DNA of 7,776 nt from Bacteroidales bacterium (GCA_020860885.1 JAJBTS010000265.1:220-7995), one strand, 5' to 3'; counted from the stretch's first letter, positions 1 through 7,766 are shown. Numbers and translations: made by a program. Notes: generated by a model not told the origin, from the sequence alone.

Positions 1-1603
1 ATTTTTTCTGATATACATTCCAATCATTTAGTAAGTAGTATAGGTTTTCTATTAAACTTTATTTTTTCTTTTGCTATTATTGTTTTTTTCAGAATGCTTA
101 TACGTGTTATGTTCGATTACGCTAAATCTCATAATTTGGCGGGAGTTAAGGTGCCGGTTCTTATTTATGGAATAAATGCTTCCAATATAGACATTGCACG
201 ACTCATGAATCATTCCGATAAATTAAAATATAAACCTATAGTTTTTATTTCTCCTGAATCTAAAATTGCAAGTAAGAGGGTAATGAATTTACCTGTATAT
301 TACATAGGAGATATATTTACCAAAAAGAAGATAACAACGCAATTCTCCGGAATTGTTATTACTCCAAGGGAAATAGATCGCAAACAGAAACAATGGATTG
401 CGGAAGAATGTGTTAAATATAGAAAAGAGTTGTTGTCTACTCCTCCAATGGAAGATTGGAGTGGAAAGGAAAATATTAAAACACTTAAGAAAGTAAAAAT
501 AGAAGATCTCTTACAACGTATACCCATTCAGATAGATATACAATCCATAGGGCAAAATCTGGAAAATAAAACAATATTAATAACAGGCGCTGCCGGCTCC
601 ATAGGGAGTGAGATTGTTCGTCAGGTTTGTAAATTCAAAATCGGAAAACTTCTTTTATGTGATGTTGCAGAAAGTCCTTTGTATCAGATAAGTATGGAAG
701 TGAAAGATAAATATCCGACCATTGAATGTATACCATTAATTGTTGATGTCAGGAATGTTACTCTTATAGAGTCTGTTTTTGAGAAATATACACCACACGT
801 GGTCTATCATGCTGCGGCCTATAAACATGTTCCTCTCATGGAAGAATATCCGTCGGAAGCAGTTTTGGCAAACGTATTAGGTAGTAAAAATGTTGCAGAT
901 CTTTCAGTAAAATACAATACGGAGATATTCGTAATGATTTCCACCGATAAAGCTGTCAATCCGAGTAATGTAATGGGAGCTTCTAAACGTATTGCTGAAA
1001 TATATACAATCTTTATCTCAAAAACTTAAAAAAGATCAGAATAGTAAAGGGCCGCGCATTATTACAACACGTTTTGGGAATGTTTTAGGTTCAAACGGAT
1101 CGGTGATTCCCCGGTTTGAACAGCAAATATCAGAAGGAGGTCCGATAACAGTAACTCATCCGGATATTATTCGTTACTTTATGACTATACCCGAGGCTTG
1201 CCGTTTGGTTTTGGATGCAGGTAATTTTGGTAAGGGTGGCGAAGTATTTGTTTTTGATATGGGAGAATCAGTGAAAATTAAAGATATGGCAGAAGAAATG
1301 ATTCGCTTGTCCGGATTAAGGCCTTATAAAGATATTGATATTGTTTACACAGGTTTGCGTCCGGGTGAGAAACTTTATGAAGAATTACTGTATGATAAGG
1401 AAATGGTGAAACCAACACATAATGCCAAAATTATGATAGGAGCTGTGAAAGAATATAATTACGATCAAGTAAAAGATGCTGTTATTAATCTTATAAATAT
1501 GGCTGCCACCCGGGATAAAATGGAAACTGTTCGTTTGATGAAACAAATAGTCCCTGAATTTATTAGCCAAAATTCAATATATTGTAAGTTTGACAAAAAT
1601 TAA
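1..1603 (+). pseudogene. Membrane-anchored nucleotide-sugar 4,6-dehydratase/epimerase (CapD/WbpM type), 5'-partial and frameshifted
   Basis: This family makes modified UDP-sugars (typically 4,6-dehydration of UDP-GlcNAc) for capsule, O-antigen or other surface glycans. The frame is open from base 1, so the ATG at 94 is internal. The codons before it encode a hydrophobic stretch fitting the last N-terminal membrane helix. Next come a degenerate first Rossmann-like region (LIYGIN), then, numbering from the 94 Met, the NAD-binding GAAGSIG at 165-171 and STDKAVNP with M294-GAS-K298. This gives the Ser-Met-Lys triad of long WbpM-like members rather than SYK. Frame 1 stops at 1027-1029. The rest (TRFGNVLGSNGSV, GGPITVTHP, RYFMTIPEA, TGLRPGEKLYEELL) is in the frame ending at 1601-1603. 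Reading ...KRIAEIY then IQSLSQK across 1000-1008 restores the family sequence, so this is one gene with a 2-base loss or equivalent. As written the product lacks its C-terminal substrate-binding part. A sequencing or assembly error is possible. Family call is firm; the exact sugar is unknown. Confidence 0.88.
1000..1006 (+). other. Frameshift site in an ATATATA tract of the dehydratase gene
   Basis: Family-like sequence ends in frame 1 at ...ASKRIAEIY and resumes one frame over at IQSLSQKL. Adding one AT unit to the tract (giving gaa ata tat ata caa) yields an unbroken AEIYIQSL with no residue lost. Removing one A from the preceding AAA also restores the frame but gives AEYIQSL, one residue short. 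A 2-base contraction of the AT tract is therefore the better fit. The second frame is open from 974, so strictly the shift could lie anywhere in 974-1029; conservation places it here. Confidence 0.75.
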
Positions 1604-1633
1604 GTAAATAATAAAATATTAGTTACTTTTTTT
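1602..1633. terminator. Probable bidirectional intrinsic terminator between convergent genes
   Basis: Bases 1602-1607 (AAGTAA) pair with 1623-1628 (TTACTT) and 1609-1613 (TAATA) pair with 1617-1621 (TATTA). There is one A-G mismatch (1608/1622) and an AAA loop (1614-1616). On the + strand the stem runs into seven Ts (1627-1633). On the - strand it is followed, after two As, by five Ts (complement of 1595-1599). The hairpin overlaps the stop codons of both the dehydratase gene (1601-1603) and the last permease gene (1619-1621). The stem has only one G-C pair, so stability is modest. Confidence 0.5.
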
Positions 1634-2731
1634 ATAGCTCAATACTGCCCATGTATTGAAGAATAAAGCGAATCCGCACAATGCAAAAAACTGAGGTAGT
1701 AATTCCAGAATGCCACTCCCTTTAAGATAGATGGAACGCATGACCTCTATAAAATAACTCAAAGGATTTATTTTGGATATCATCTGCGCCCAATCGGGCA
1801 TGCTATTGACTGGTGTAAACAATCCACTTAATAAAATCAAAATCAGCATAAAAAAGAACATAACAAACATAGCCTGTTGCATTGTATCCGAATAATTGGA
1901 GATAACAAGGCCTAATCCTGAAACCACAAGGATATAAATACCGGCATATAAATAAATAGTCAGTAAATTGCCTACTGGTAAAATTCCGTAGATAAGCGCT
2001 GCAAGAATAAAACATATACTCAGTACTACAAACCCGATGATCCAGTAAGGAACTAATTTACCCAGAATAAATGTCAATCTATTTACGGGTGTTACATTCA
2101 TTTGCTCAATGGTACCGGCTTCTTTTTCTCCCACAATATTCAGAGCCGGAAGAAAGCCGGCAATCATAGTTAAAAGCATTACTACCAGTGCCGGTACCAT
2201 AAAAACTTTATAATCCAAATAAATATTGTATTTATTATGAGGAACAATATCTATGGTTGGTATTATTTCTTTGTTTACATTTAATCCCCATTCCGAAGTT
2301 ATATCATGCGAAAAATCGTTCATGATAGCTGCAAGATAAGCAGAACCTAATCCTCCTTTTGTGCCGTTAACGGCATTTGCCGAAATCATCACATTGCTTA
2401 TTCCTGTTTTTATCAGATCTTTTTCAAATTCAGGTCTGATTTCCAGAATAATATCAGCCTTGCCCGATTCAATACTTTTCAATGCTTCATCATTCGATCC
2501 GGAAACGTCTTTCAAGATAAAATAACCGGAAGCTATAACTTTATTTACTAATCGTTCGGAATAAGAACTATGGTCATTATCTACTATCGACAGTTTAATA
2601 TTCTTTATTTCCTGATTTGCAGCCCAAGGCATAATAAGTAACATCATGACAGGCATGAAAAGAATCAGTTTGGGCAGAAACGGATTCCTGAATATTTGTT
2701 TGAACTCTTTTTCTAAAAGAAACTTTATCAT
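1619..2731 (-). CDS. ABC-2 type export permease, YbhR-like
   Basis: This 370-residue inner-membrane subunit should form, with the permease encoded just upstream, the translocation path of an ABC exporter. An N-terminal amphipathic stretch (EKEFKQIFRNP) leads into TM1 (about 20-37). A large extracytoplasmic domain (about 40-173) follows, then five helices at about 176-199, 222-246, 255-277, 283-305 and 343-364. The cytoplasmic motif GEKEAGTIEQMNVTP at 201-215, after TM2, is the usual ABC-2 signature where the ATPase couples. LSGLFTPVNSMP (301-312) and INPLSYF (321-327) are typical of the YbhR/YhhJ group, and the length matches that family. It is the last gene of the operon, 18 bases after the preceding stop, and its own stop lies in the shared terminator hairpin. 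Pairing with a second, non-identical permease implies a heterodimer. Substrate unknown. Confidence 0.9.
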   Translation of the reverse strand: MIKFLLEKEFKQIFRNPFLPKLILFMPVMMLLIMPWAANQEIKNIKLSIVDNDHSSYSERLVNKVIASGYFILKDVSGSNDEALKSIESGKADIILEIRPEFEKDLIKTGISNVMISANAVNGTKGGLGSAYLAAIMNDFSHDITSEWGLNVNKEIIPTIDIVPHNKYNIYLDYKVFMVPALVVMLLTMIAGFLPALNIVGEKEAGTIEQMNVTPVNRLTFILGKLVPYWIIGFVVLSICFILAALIYGILPVGNLLTIYLYAGIYILVVSGLGLVISNYSDTMQQAMFVMFFFMLILILLSGLFTPVNSMPDWAQMISKINPLSYFIEVMRSIYLKGSGILELLPQFFALCGFALFFNTWAVLSYKKSN

Positions 2732-2749
2732 AATATAATATTAAATAGA

Positions 2750-3856
2750 TTATAACCTTATCTTAAATCTTTTCAGGCTTATAATTAGGAGGACAAAAAT
2801 CATGATTAACAAAATCACGAATTCTTTTATTATGTATATGCCGTCTACTCCCTGGATCATAAGTTTTCTTATGGCTTCTATATACCACCTTGCAGGCATA
2901 ATAGCTGATAGCCATTGCAGAATAGCGGGCATACTTTCAATAGGGAACATCATACCTGATAACAACATGGTTGGCATCATTAGCCCCATTCCTGATATCA
3001 GCATGGCAGCAACCTGTGTCTGTACGATATTCGAGATTAAAAGCCCAAATAGGAGAGCAACCAGGATAAATAAAAGAGAGGCAAATATGATTAAGGATAA
3101 ACTACCTGCTATAGGTACATTCAATACAAATACAGATAGTAGGAGAATTGTAATAAGATTTACAATTGAAAGTGTAAAATAAGGTACGGCTTTGGATATA
3201 ATAATAAGTATAGGTTGAATCGGAGACGCAAGAAGGATCTCCATGCTTCCTCTTTCTTTTTCCCTTACAATAGCTATGGAAGTCATCATAGCGCATATCA
3301 ACATTAAGATCAAGCCCATAACTCCCGGGACAAAATTATAGGCTCCTTCCATCTGAGGATTGTATAACATTCTTGTTTGGGGTATTATGGTGAATCCTGC
3401 ACTATTATACATTGTGTACATTTCCTGTTGATATTGTCCCAGAATACTGGAAGCATAGTTCGTCATTGTAGTCGCCTGATTCGGATCAGTTGCATCTACG
3501 ATTATTTGTACAGCCGCTTCTCCGGAATGCATCATATTTGCCTGAAAATCGCTACTGAAAACCAGAACCATACTGGCTTTACCTTCTTTCATAATCTGAT
3601 CGATACGGTCAGGATGATTCAAATTTTCTACTAAGGTGAAATATTCATTTGCCTGGAGTCTCTGGATTATTTGTTGTGTCGTAGCATCTTTGGATAAATC
3701 ATATACCGCAATTTGTGCATTTTTTACTTCGGTAGTGATAGCGAATCCAAAAAGTATAATCTGGGCTATGGGCATTCCCAATAATATCAGCATGGTGCGG
3801 GTATCTCTGAAAATATGGTAGAATTCTTTTTTTACAAATGCTAAAAACTGTTTCAT
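2750..3856 (-). CDS. ABC-2 type export permease, YbhS-like
   Basis: A 368-residue inner-membrane permease with the same plan as its downstream neighbour. It has a cytoplasmic amphipathic start (VKKEFYHIFRDTRT), TM1 at about 21-41, and an extracytoplasmic domain at about 42-172. The remaining TMs lie at about 175-196, 221-243, 251-274, 280-303 and 341-361. REKERGSMEILLASP at 198-212 is the ABC-2 motif expected to touch the ATPases. MLLSGMMFPIESMP (297-310) and IMPARWYIEAIR (319-330) match the YbhS group, where the equivalent segment reads IPARYF. The ATG is 3 bases after the stop of the second ATPase gene, which suggests translational coupling. The two permeases share a fold but differ clearly in sequence, as YbhS and YbhR do. 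Likely exports a small amphipathic compound or drug; the sequence does not identify it. Confidence 0.9.
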   Translation of the reverse strand: MKQFLAFVKKEFYHIFRDTRTMLILLGMPIAQIILFGFAITTEVKNAQIAVYDLSKDATTQQIIQRLQANEYFTLVENLNHPDRIDQIMKEGKASMVLVFSSDFQANMMHSGEAAVQIIVDATDPNQATTMTNYASSILGQYQQEMYTMYNSAGFTIIPQTRMLYNPQMEGAYNFVPGVMGLILMLICAMMTSIAIVREKERGSMEILLASPIQPILIIISKAVPYFTLSIVNLITILLLSVFVLNVPIAGSLSLIIFASLLFILVALLFGLLISNIVQTQVAAMLISGMGLMMPTMLLSGMMFPIESMPAILQWLSAIMPARWYIEAIRKLMIQGVDGIYIIKEFVILLIMIFVLLIISLKRFKIRL

Positions 3857-3859
3857 AGA

Positions 3860-4603
3860 TTAATCGGGATTACGGGTAGCTTTCCTTGCAAACTTTTGAA
3901 AAACTTCATCCATGGTCTGGGAATCGGTTTGCTCTTTCAGTTTTTTCGGTGAATCCAAAGATTCAATCTTACCGTCAACCATAATAGAAACACGGTTGCA
4001 ATATTCTGCTTCATCCATATAGTGTGTGGTAACGAAAACGGTGATTCCCTCGCTTACAGCTTCATAAATCATTTCCCAGAATTGTCGGCGGGTTATAGGG
4101 TCGACTCCTCCGGTAGGTTCATCCAGAAATACAATTTTGGGAGAATGAAAAATAGAAACCGAAAACGCTAATTTTTGTTTCCATCCCAACGGTAAATCAC
4201 GGACCAGTGTATTTTTCTCAGCACTAAATCCCAGATGATTTAACATTGTGTCTGTCTTAGTTTTTATATCTTTTTCCATCATACCATATATACCTCCGAA
4301 AAGCCGCAAATTCTCCCAAACTTTCAAATCTTCATACAAAGAAAATTTTTGACTCATATAGCCTATGTTTTGTTTTATCTTTTCCTGTTGTCTGTTTATA
4401 TCAAATCCAGCTACTTGTCCTTTTCCTGATGTAGGATGGCTTAATCCGCATAACATACGCATCGCCGTAGTCTTGCCTGCTCCGTTTGCTCCTAAGAAAC
4501 CGAAGATCTCACCTTTGTCGACTTCAAAACTAATACTATCCACAGCTATAAAGTTCCCAAATTTTTTTGTCAGATTTTTAGCACTAATAACTATATCTTT
4601 CAT
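3860..4603 (-). CDS. ABC transporter ATPase with non-canonical signature motif (second half of a split YbhF)
   Basis: This 247-residue cytoplasmic nucleotide-binding subunit should power the two ABC-2 permeases. Visible motifs: Walker A GANGAGKTT (38-46), Q-loop GYMSQKFSLYEDL with Q85, Walker B IVFLDE (157-162) with the catalytic Glu, D-loop GGVDP, and switch His in TTHYMDEAE (H194). The signature is LPLGWKQK (137-144) instead of LSGGxxQ. The C-terminal half of E. coli YbhF has a similar LPLG-F-KQ. It lacks the long C-terminal extension of its partner. The ATG follows the stop of the other ATPase gene with a single base between (TAA-C-ATG), so translation is probably coupled and the two products made in equal amounts. 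The frames differ, so this is not a simple fused gene split by one stop. Best read as the active-Walker half of an asymmetric heterodimer. Confidence 0.92.
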   Translation of the reverse strand: MKDIVISAKNLTKKFGNFIAVDSISFEVDKGEIFGFLGANGAGKTTAMRMLCGLSHPTSGKGQVAGFDINRQQEKIKQNIGYMSQKFSLYEDLKVWENLRLFGGIYGMMEKDIKTKTDTMLNHLGFSAEKNTLVRDLPLGWKQKLAFSVSIFHSPKIVFLDEPTGGVDPITRRQFWEMIYEAVSEGITVFVTTHYMDEAEYCNRVSIMVDGKIESLDSPKKLKEQTDSQTMDEVFQKFARKATRNPD

Positions 4604-4604
4604 G

Positions 4605-5513
4605 TTATTTCTTTCCCGTTATTTGCATGAAACAGTCCTCGATAGTCGGCTCTATTGAGTGTATTTCAATGTTAGTGTGACCTTTATCCAATAAGTAAGC
4701 TTTCAATTCATCGGTTGTGAGTATATCGTCTACAGTAATATGATGGTTTTCTCCAAATGTAAAACAGCTTTTTATATGTGAATTATTACGTAAATCCAAA
4801 AGAAGCTCATACATATTATCCGCTTCTACCGCCCATAATTTTTCTTTGAATTGTGATATTATATTGGAAGGTGTATCAATTTTAAGGAATTCCCCATTCT
4901 GAATAAAAGCTATCCGGTCGCAAAGGGATGCTTCATCCATATAAGGAGTAGATACTAGTATGGAAATATTTTGGACTTTAAGTTTTTTGAGCATATCCCA
5001 AAATTCTTTTCTGGATACGGGATCTACGCCCGTTGTCGGTTCGTCAAGAAATAATACGGTGGGTTTATGTATCAATGCACAACACAGAGCCAGTTTTTGT
5101 TTCATCCCTCCGGAGAGTTTCCCAGCCTTCCGGTCTTTAACAGGCTCTATTTGTTCATATATATCCTTTATAAGATTATAATTTTCTTCTATTGTAGTAT
5201 TGAATATCGTTGCAAAAAAAGTTAGATTCTCTTCTACACTCAAGTCTTGATATAGTGAAAACTTCCCCGGCATATATCCTATTTCCTTTCTTATTTGCTT
5301 ATAGTCTTTTACTACATCGTTACCATCGACAGTCGCTTTGCCGCTATCAGCCAGCATTAAGGTTGTCAATATACGGAATAGAGTAGTTTTGCCGGCCCCA
5401 TCGGGTCCGATAATGCCAAAAATCTCACCTGTATTTGCCTCAAAACTGATATTATTCAGCGCAATAATATTATCGTATTTTTTATTTATATTTTCTACTG
5501 AAACAGCAATCAT
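4605..5513 (-). CDS. ABC transporter ATPase lacking Q-loop Gln and switch His (first half of a split YbhF)
   Basis: A 302-residue ATPase subunit. Walker A is GPDGAGKTT (36-44), with the PDG spelling also seen in the first domain of YbhF. The signature LSGGMKQK (133-140) and Walker B VLFLDE (153-158) are intact, and the D-loop reads TGVDP. Two residues normally needed for ATP turnover are replaced: the Q-loop reads GYMPGKF (Gly83 for Gln) and the switch region reads STPYMDEA (Pro190 for His). I checked both codons on the - strand (GGG and CCT). A C-terminal extension of about 80 residues after the ATPase core (from about 222) ends in EPTIEDCFMQITG, a tail usual in this subfamily. It follows the adaptor gene by 35 bases with no hairpin between. 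It probably heterodimerises with the next gene's product, lending its LSGG to complete that partner's ATP site. Confidence 0.92.
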   Translation of the reverse strand: MIAVSVENINKKYDNIIALNNISFEANTGEIFGIIGPDGAGKTTLFRILTTLMLADSGKATVDGNDVVKDYKQIRKEIGYMPGKFSLYQDLSVEENLTFFATIFNTTIEENYNLIKDIYEQIEPVKDRKAGKLSGGMKQKLALCCALIHKPTVLFLDEPTTGVDPVSRKEFWDMLKKLKVQNISILVSTPYMDEASLCDRIAFIQNGEFLKIDTPSNIISQFKEKLWAVEADNMYELLLDLRNNSHIKSCFTFGENHHITVDDILTTDELKAYLLDKGHTNIEIHSIEPTIEDCFMQITGKK

Positions 5514-5548
5514 TCTATCAAAGCTTTATTATTTGCTACAGATGAATT

Positions 5549-6448
5549 TTATTGAAAACTCACTTCACCATACATCCCTTTTTTAATGTATCCGTCATTT
5601 TTAACTTCTATTTTTACAGCATAAACCAGGTTGGCTCTTTCATCCCTTGTTTGAATGGTTTTAGGAGTAAATTCGGCTTTATCCGATATCCATGTTATCT
5701 TTCCTGTGTACTCTTTTCTATCCGTTTCGCCCCTATCAGAATACACTTTTACATTCTGACCAATCTTTGCCGACGTAAGTTGACTTGCTGAAATATATAC
5801 CCTTAGAAACATTGTTTCGATATCCGCTACCTTAAATAATGCTTTCCCTTGTACTGCCAGTTCTCCTTGCTCGGCATATTTTGCTAATACAGTTCCTTTA
5901 ACGGGGCTGGTAATTATCGATTTATTTATCTGGTCTTTCAATTGTGCTACTTGTGCTTCTAAGGATAACCCTTCGTCTGTTAAACTGTTATTGGAATTAT
6001 TAACTGTTTCGTATTGAGCGGCAAGTTGTTTTTCCAGCAGACTAATCTGAGCGTTGATATCATCCAGTTGCTTCTGATTGGCTGCGTTTGCAGAAAGTAG
6101 GTTTTCGTATCGTTTTTGTTCTTTTCTCTGTGTTTCTATCTGTTGCTTCAAAGCTGCAATCTGTGTTGAAGTGGATGTTTTCCTGTTCCTGATACTTCCG
6201 ATACTTGCTTCCATCTGAATCATTTTAAGGTATAATTGGGTAGTGTCAATTAAACCGACCTGCTCATTAGCTGCCAGATTATCTCCTTCTTCAATCCGGA
6301 ACTCTAATATTTCTCCCGTTCCCTGAGAAGATACGATTACTTCCGTAGCTTCAAAAACACCCGATGCGTCATATTCCATTCCTTTATTATGACAGGCACA
6401 CATAGTAAAGACAAAAATTGCTATTCCCAGATATCTAGACGTTTTCAT
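5549..6448 (-). CDS. Periplasmic adaptor (HlyD/YbhG-type membrane fusion protein), predicted lipoprotein
   Basis: A 299-residue adaptor that should link the inner-membrane ABC complex to the outer-membrane channel. A short hydrophobic signal ends in TMCAC; Cys19 (or less likely Cys17) would be lipidated. The two halves of the lipoyl-like domain are GVFEATEVIVSSQGTGEI (30-47) and IITSPVKGTVLAKYAEQG (178-195). Between them, about 70-175, lies a Gln/Glu/Lys-rich coiled-coil hairpin. At its tip R113-x3-L117-x6-N124 aligns with the R-L-S motif that docks adaptors onto TolC, with Asn in place of Ser. A beta-barrel domain follows (LRVYISASQL, GQNVKVYSD), ending in GMYGEVSF. The ATG is 7 bases after the stop of the channel gene. 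The length is slightly under that of E. coli YbhG. The ABC partners, not an RND pump, identify which system it serves. Confidence 0.92.
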   Translation of the reverse strand: MKTSRYLGIAIFVFTMCACHNKGMEYDASGVFEATEVIVSSQGTGEILEFRIEEGDNLAANEQVGLIDTTQLYLKMIQMEASIGSIRNRKTSTSTQIAALKQQIETQRKEQKRYENLLSANAANQKQLDDINAQISLLEKQLAAQYETVNNSNNSLTDEGLSLEAQVAQLKDQINKSIITSPVKGTVLAKYAEQGELAVQGKALFKVADIETMFLRVYISASQLTSAKIGQNVKVYSDRGETDRKEYTGKITWISDKAEFTPKTIQTRDERANLVYAVKIEVKNDGYIKKGMYGEVSFQ

Positions 6449-6455
6449 ATCTTTA

Positions 6456-7706
6456 TTAATTATTTGTTATATATTTCAAATTATAAATAGCTTGCATTAA
6501 TTCAATTTCATGAACAATTTTGTCTTGTATTGCTATTTGTTCTGCATTGATTTCTTTCATTAAATCCAGTACAGATAACGTTCCATTGGCTACTTTTGCT
6601 TCAGCAGAACGTTTCACCGAACCTCTCAATCGGATTATTTTATCATCAGAATTCAATAATTGCCTGATTTTCTTTACTTCATTTTCGTTTTGTGTTATAT
6701 CCAATTGACTATTGAACAAAAAAGTTTCCTGCTGAGATTCTATCATATTTTTTCTTATTAATAAATCATTGAGTCTGTTTTTTCTTGTATAAAGATTTCC
6801 CAGATTCCAATTCAGCGAAATCCCCCCGATATAATAAGTAGAAAATTTATTCTCCAGCATATTCAAGCCAGGTTTACCATATCCACCTGTAACAAAGACG
6901 TTCAATTTCGGCATCAGGCCGGCTGTGATCTCCTTTGTCATGGCATCTAAGTTCTGGAACTGGGCTTCATATAAAGATAGTTCAGGTCTTTGAATATTAT
7001 ATGAATACAACTCTTTTACATTTGGTTTTATTAATGATGTATTTTCATTTACTTGCTCTCCGATCAGAACCGACATCATCTCCAAATAGGCTTTTCTGCT
7101 ATGGTTCAGTTCCGTGCGACTTTGAGTTGCCTTTATCTGTTCCACCTCAACAGCATCTAAGTCTGCCTGATTGGCTATCCCATTCTGTATATATACTGAA
7201 ACCTGCGTGAAATTTCGTTGTAATTCTTCCAGATAAAGAGAATTTTGCTCTAACATTTCATTATGAAGTAATATCCCAAAGAACAATTGATTGACTCTTT
7301 CTCTTATAGAATAAAGGCTTACTTCGAGATTTTTTTTATCAACCGTAGCCTGAGTCCTGATATTTTCTTGTTGCGCTTTTATATTACCACCATCCCAGAT
7401 GCTTTGATTTACATCGATTGTAGCATTGTACTGATCTTTGCTTAAACCTTCAATTCCGGGAACATCTATAGGGATTTTAGTAACCTCCGATTGATAAGTC
7501 GCTTTTGCAGAGATCTGGATTTGAGGAAGATACCCTTTACCTAAATTAGATAAATTATAATCCTTTACTTTCTCTATCAAATCATATTGTTTGATAAGAG
7601 GATAATTATTTTCTGCTTTTTCGTAACATTCTTCTATGCTTAATTGGGCATATACTGAAGGGAAAATGAAAACTATAATAGCGAATGCAAATAAACGATG
7701 TTTCAT
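6456..7706 (-). CDS. TolC-like outer-membrane efflux channel protein
   Basis: A 416-residue outer-membrane factor expected to form a trimeric channel across the outer membrane and periplasm. A classical signal peptide (MKHRLFAF, hydrophobic core, then SVYA before Gln21) supports this start. The internal duplication typical of the family is visible: barrel-strand regions GYLPQIQISAKATYQ (58-72) and GLMPKLNVFVTGGYG (263-277), each followed by long helices. Matching helix-turn motifs are NGIANQADLDAVEVEQIKA (175-193) and NGTLSVLDLMKEINAEQIA (374-392). QSIWDGGN (101-108) and LNWNLGN (298-304) are the paired W/G elements seen in OEP domains. It is the first gene of the six-gene operon, so the transporter carries its own outer-membrane exit rather than borrowing a general one. 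No lipobox is present. Confidence 0.93.
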   Translation of the reverse strand: MKHRLFAFAIIVFIFPSVYAQLSIEECYEKAENNYPLIKQYDLIEKVKDYNLSNLGKGYLPQIQISAKATYQSEVTKIPIDVPGIEGLSKDQYNATIDVNQSIWDGGNIKAQQENIRTQATVDKKNLEVSLYSIRERVNQLFFGILLHNEMLEQNSLYLEELQRNFTQVSVYIQNGIANQADLDAVEVEQIKATQSRTELNHSRKAYLEMMSVLIGEQVNENTSLIKPNVKELYSYNIQRPELSLYEAQFQNLDAMTKEITAGLMPKLNVFVTGGYGKPGLNMLENKFSTYYIGGISLNWNLGNLYTRKNRLNDLLIRKNMIESQQETFLFNSQLDITQNENEVKKIRQLLNSDDKIIRLRGSVKRSAEAKVANGTLSVLDLMKEINAEQIAIQDKIVHEIELMQAIYNLKYITNN

Positions 7707-7756
7707 ATCCTGAGTTAATTGAAAGGGGTTTGCTTCGATTTTAAATTTCTATAAAC

Positions 7757-7766
7757 AATCATGATT
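7757..7766. promoter_or_regulatory. Short perfect palindrome upstream of the efflux operon
   Basis: AATCATGATT is a 10-base perfect inverted repeat centred 55 bases upstream of the channel gene's ATG. It sits in the only non-coding stretch before the operon. The symmetry does not continue beyond the ten bases (C/A then A/G flank it), and no regulator gene is visible in the window. It could be half of an operator that continues beyond the edge, or chance in AT-rich DNA. The rest of 7707-7776 shows no clear Bacteroidetes -33/-7 promoter. Confidence 0.18.

Noticed and set aside
94..96. ATG at 94 as the start of the dehydratase gene
   Set aside because: The same frame is open back to base 1 and encodes a hydrophobic segment typical of the membrane domain. 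The family normally has several N-terminal helices before this point, so the true start is outside the window.
995..1010. Programmed ribosomal frameshift in the dehydratase gene
   Set aside because: The change needed is +1 (or -2). No slippery heptamer, stimulating hairpin or slow in-frame stop was seen, and this family is not known to use recoding.
992..1603. Independent gene starting at the TTG at 992
   Set aside because: It begins in mid-domain, lacks any NAD-binding region, and continues the family sequence directly from the upstream frame. It is the 3' fragment of one broken gene.
1639..1659. Hairpin TCAATAC / GTATTGA (7-base stem, 7-base loop) as a terminator
   Set aside because: It lies inside the last permease gene. 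On the - strand it is followed by an A-run rather than a T-run, and on the + strand the T-run comes before the stem. It is probably incidental.
2802..3182. 126-residue open frame on the + strand opposite the YbhS-like permease
   Set aside because: It is antisense to a clear membrane-protein gene, its composition looks like a reverse translation of hydrophobic codons, and it shows no recognisable motif.
4604..4604. The two ATPase genes as one fused gene split by a sequencing error
   Set aside because: Each gene has its own ATG and a complete domain, and the first ends in the usual family C-terminal tail. The one-base gap with adjacent stop and start looks like normal translational coupling.
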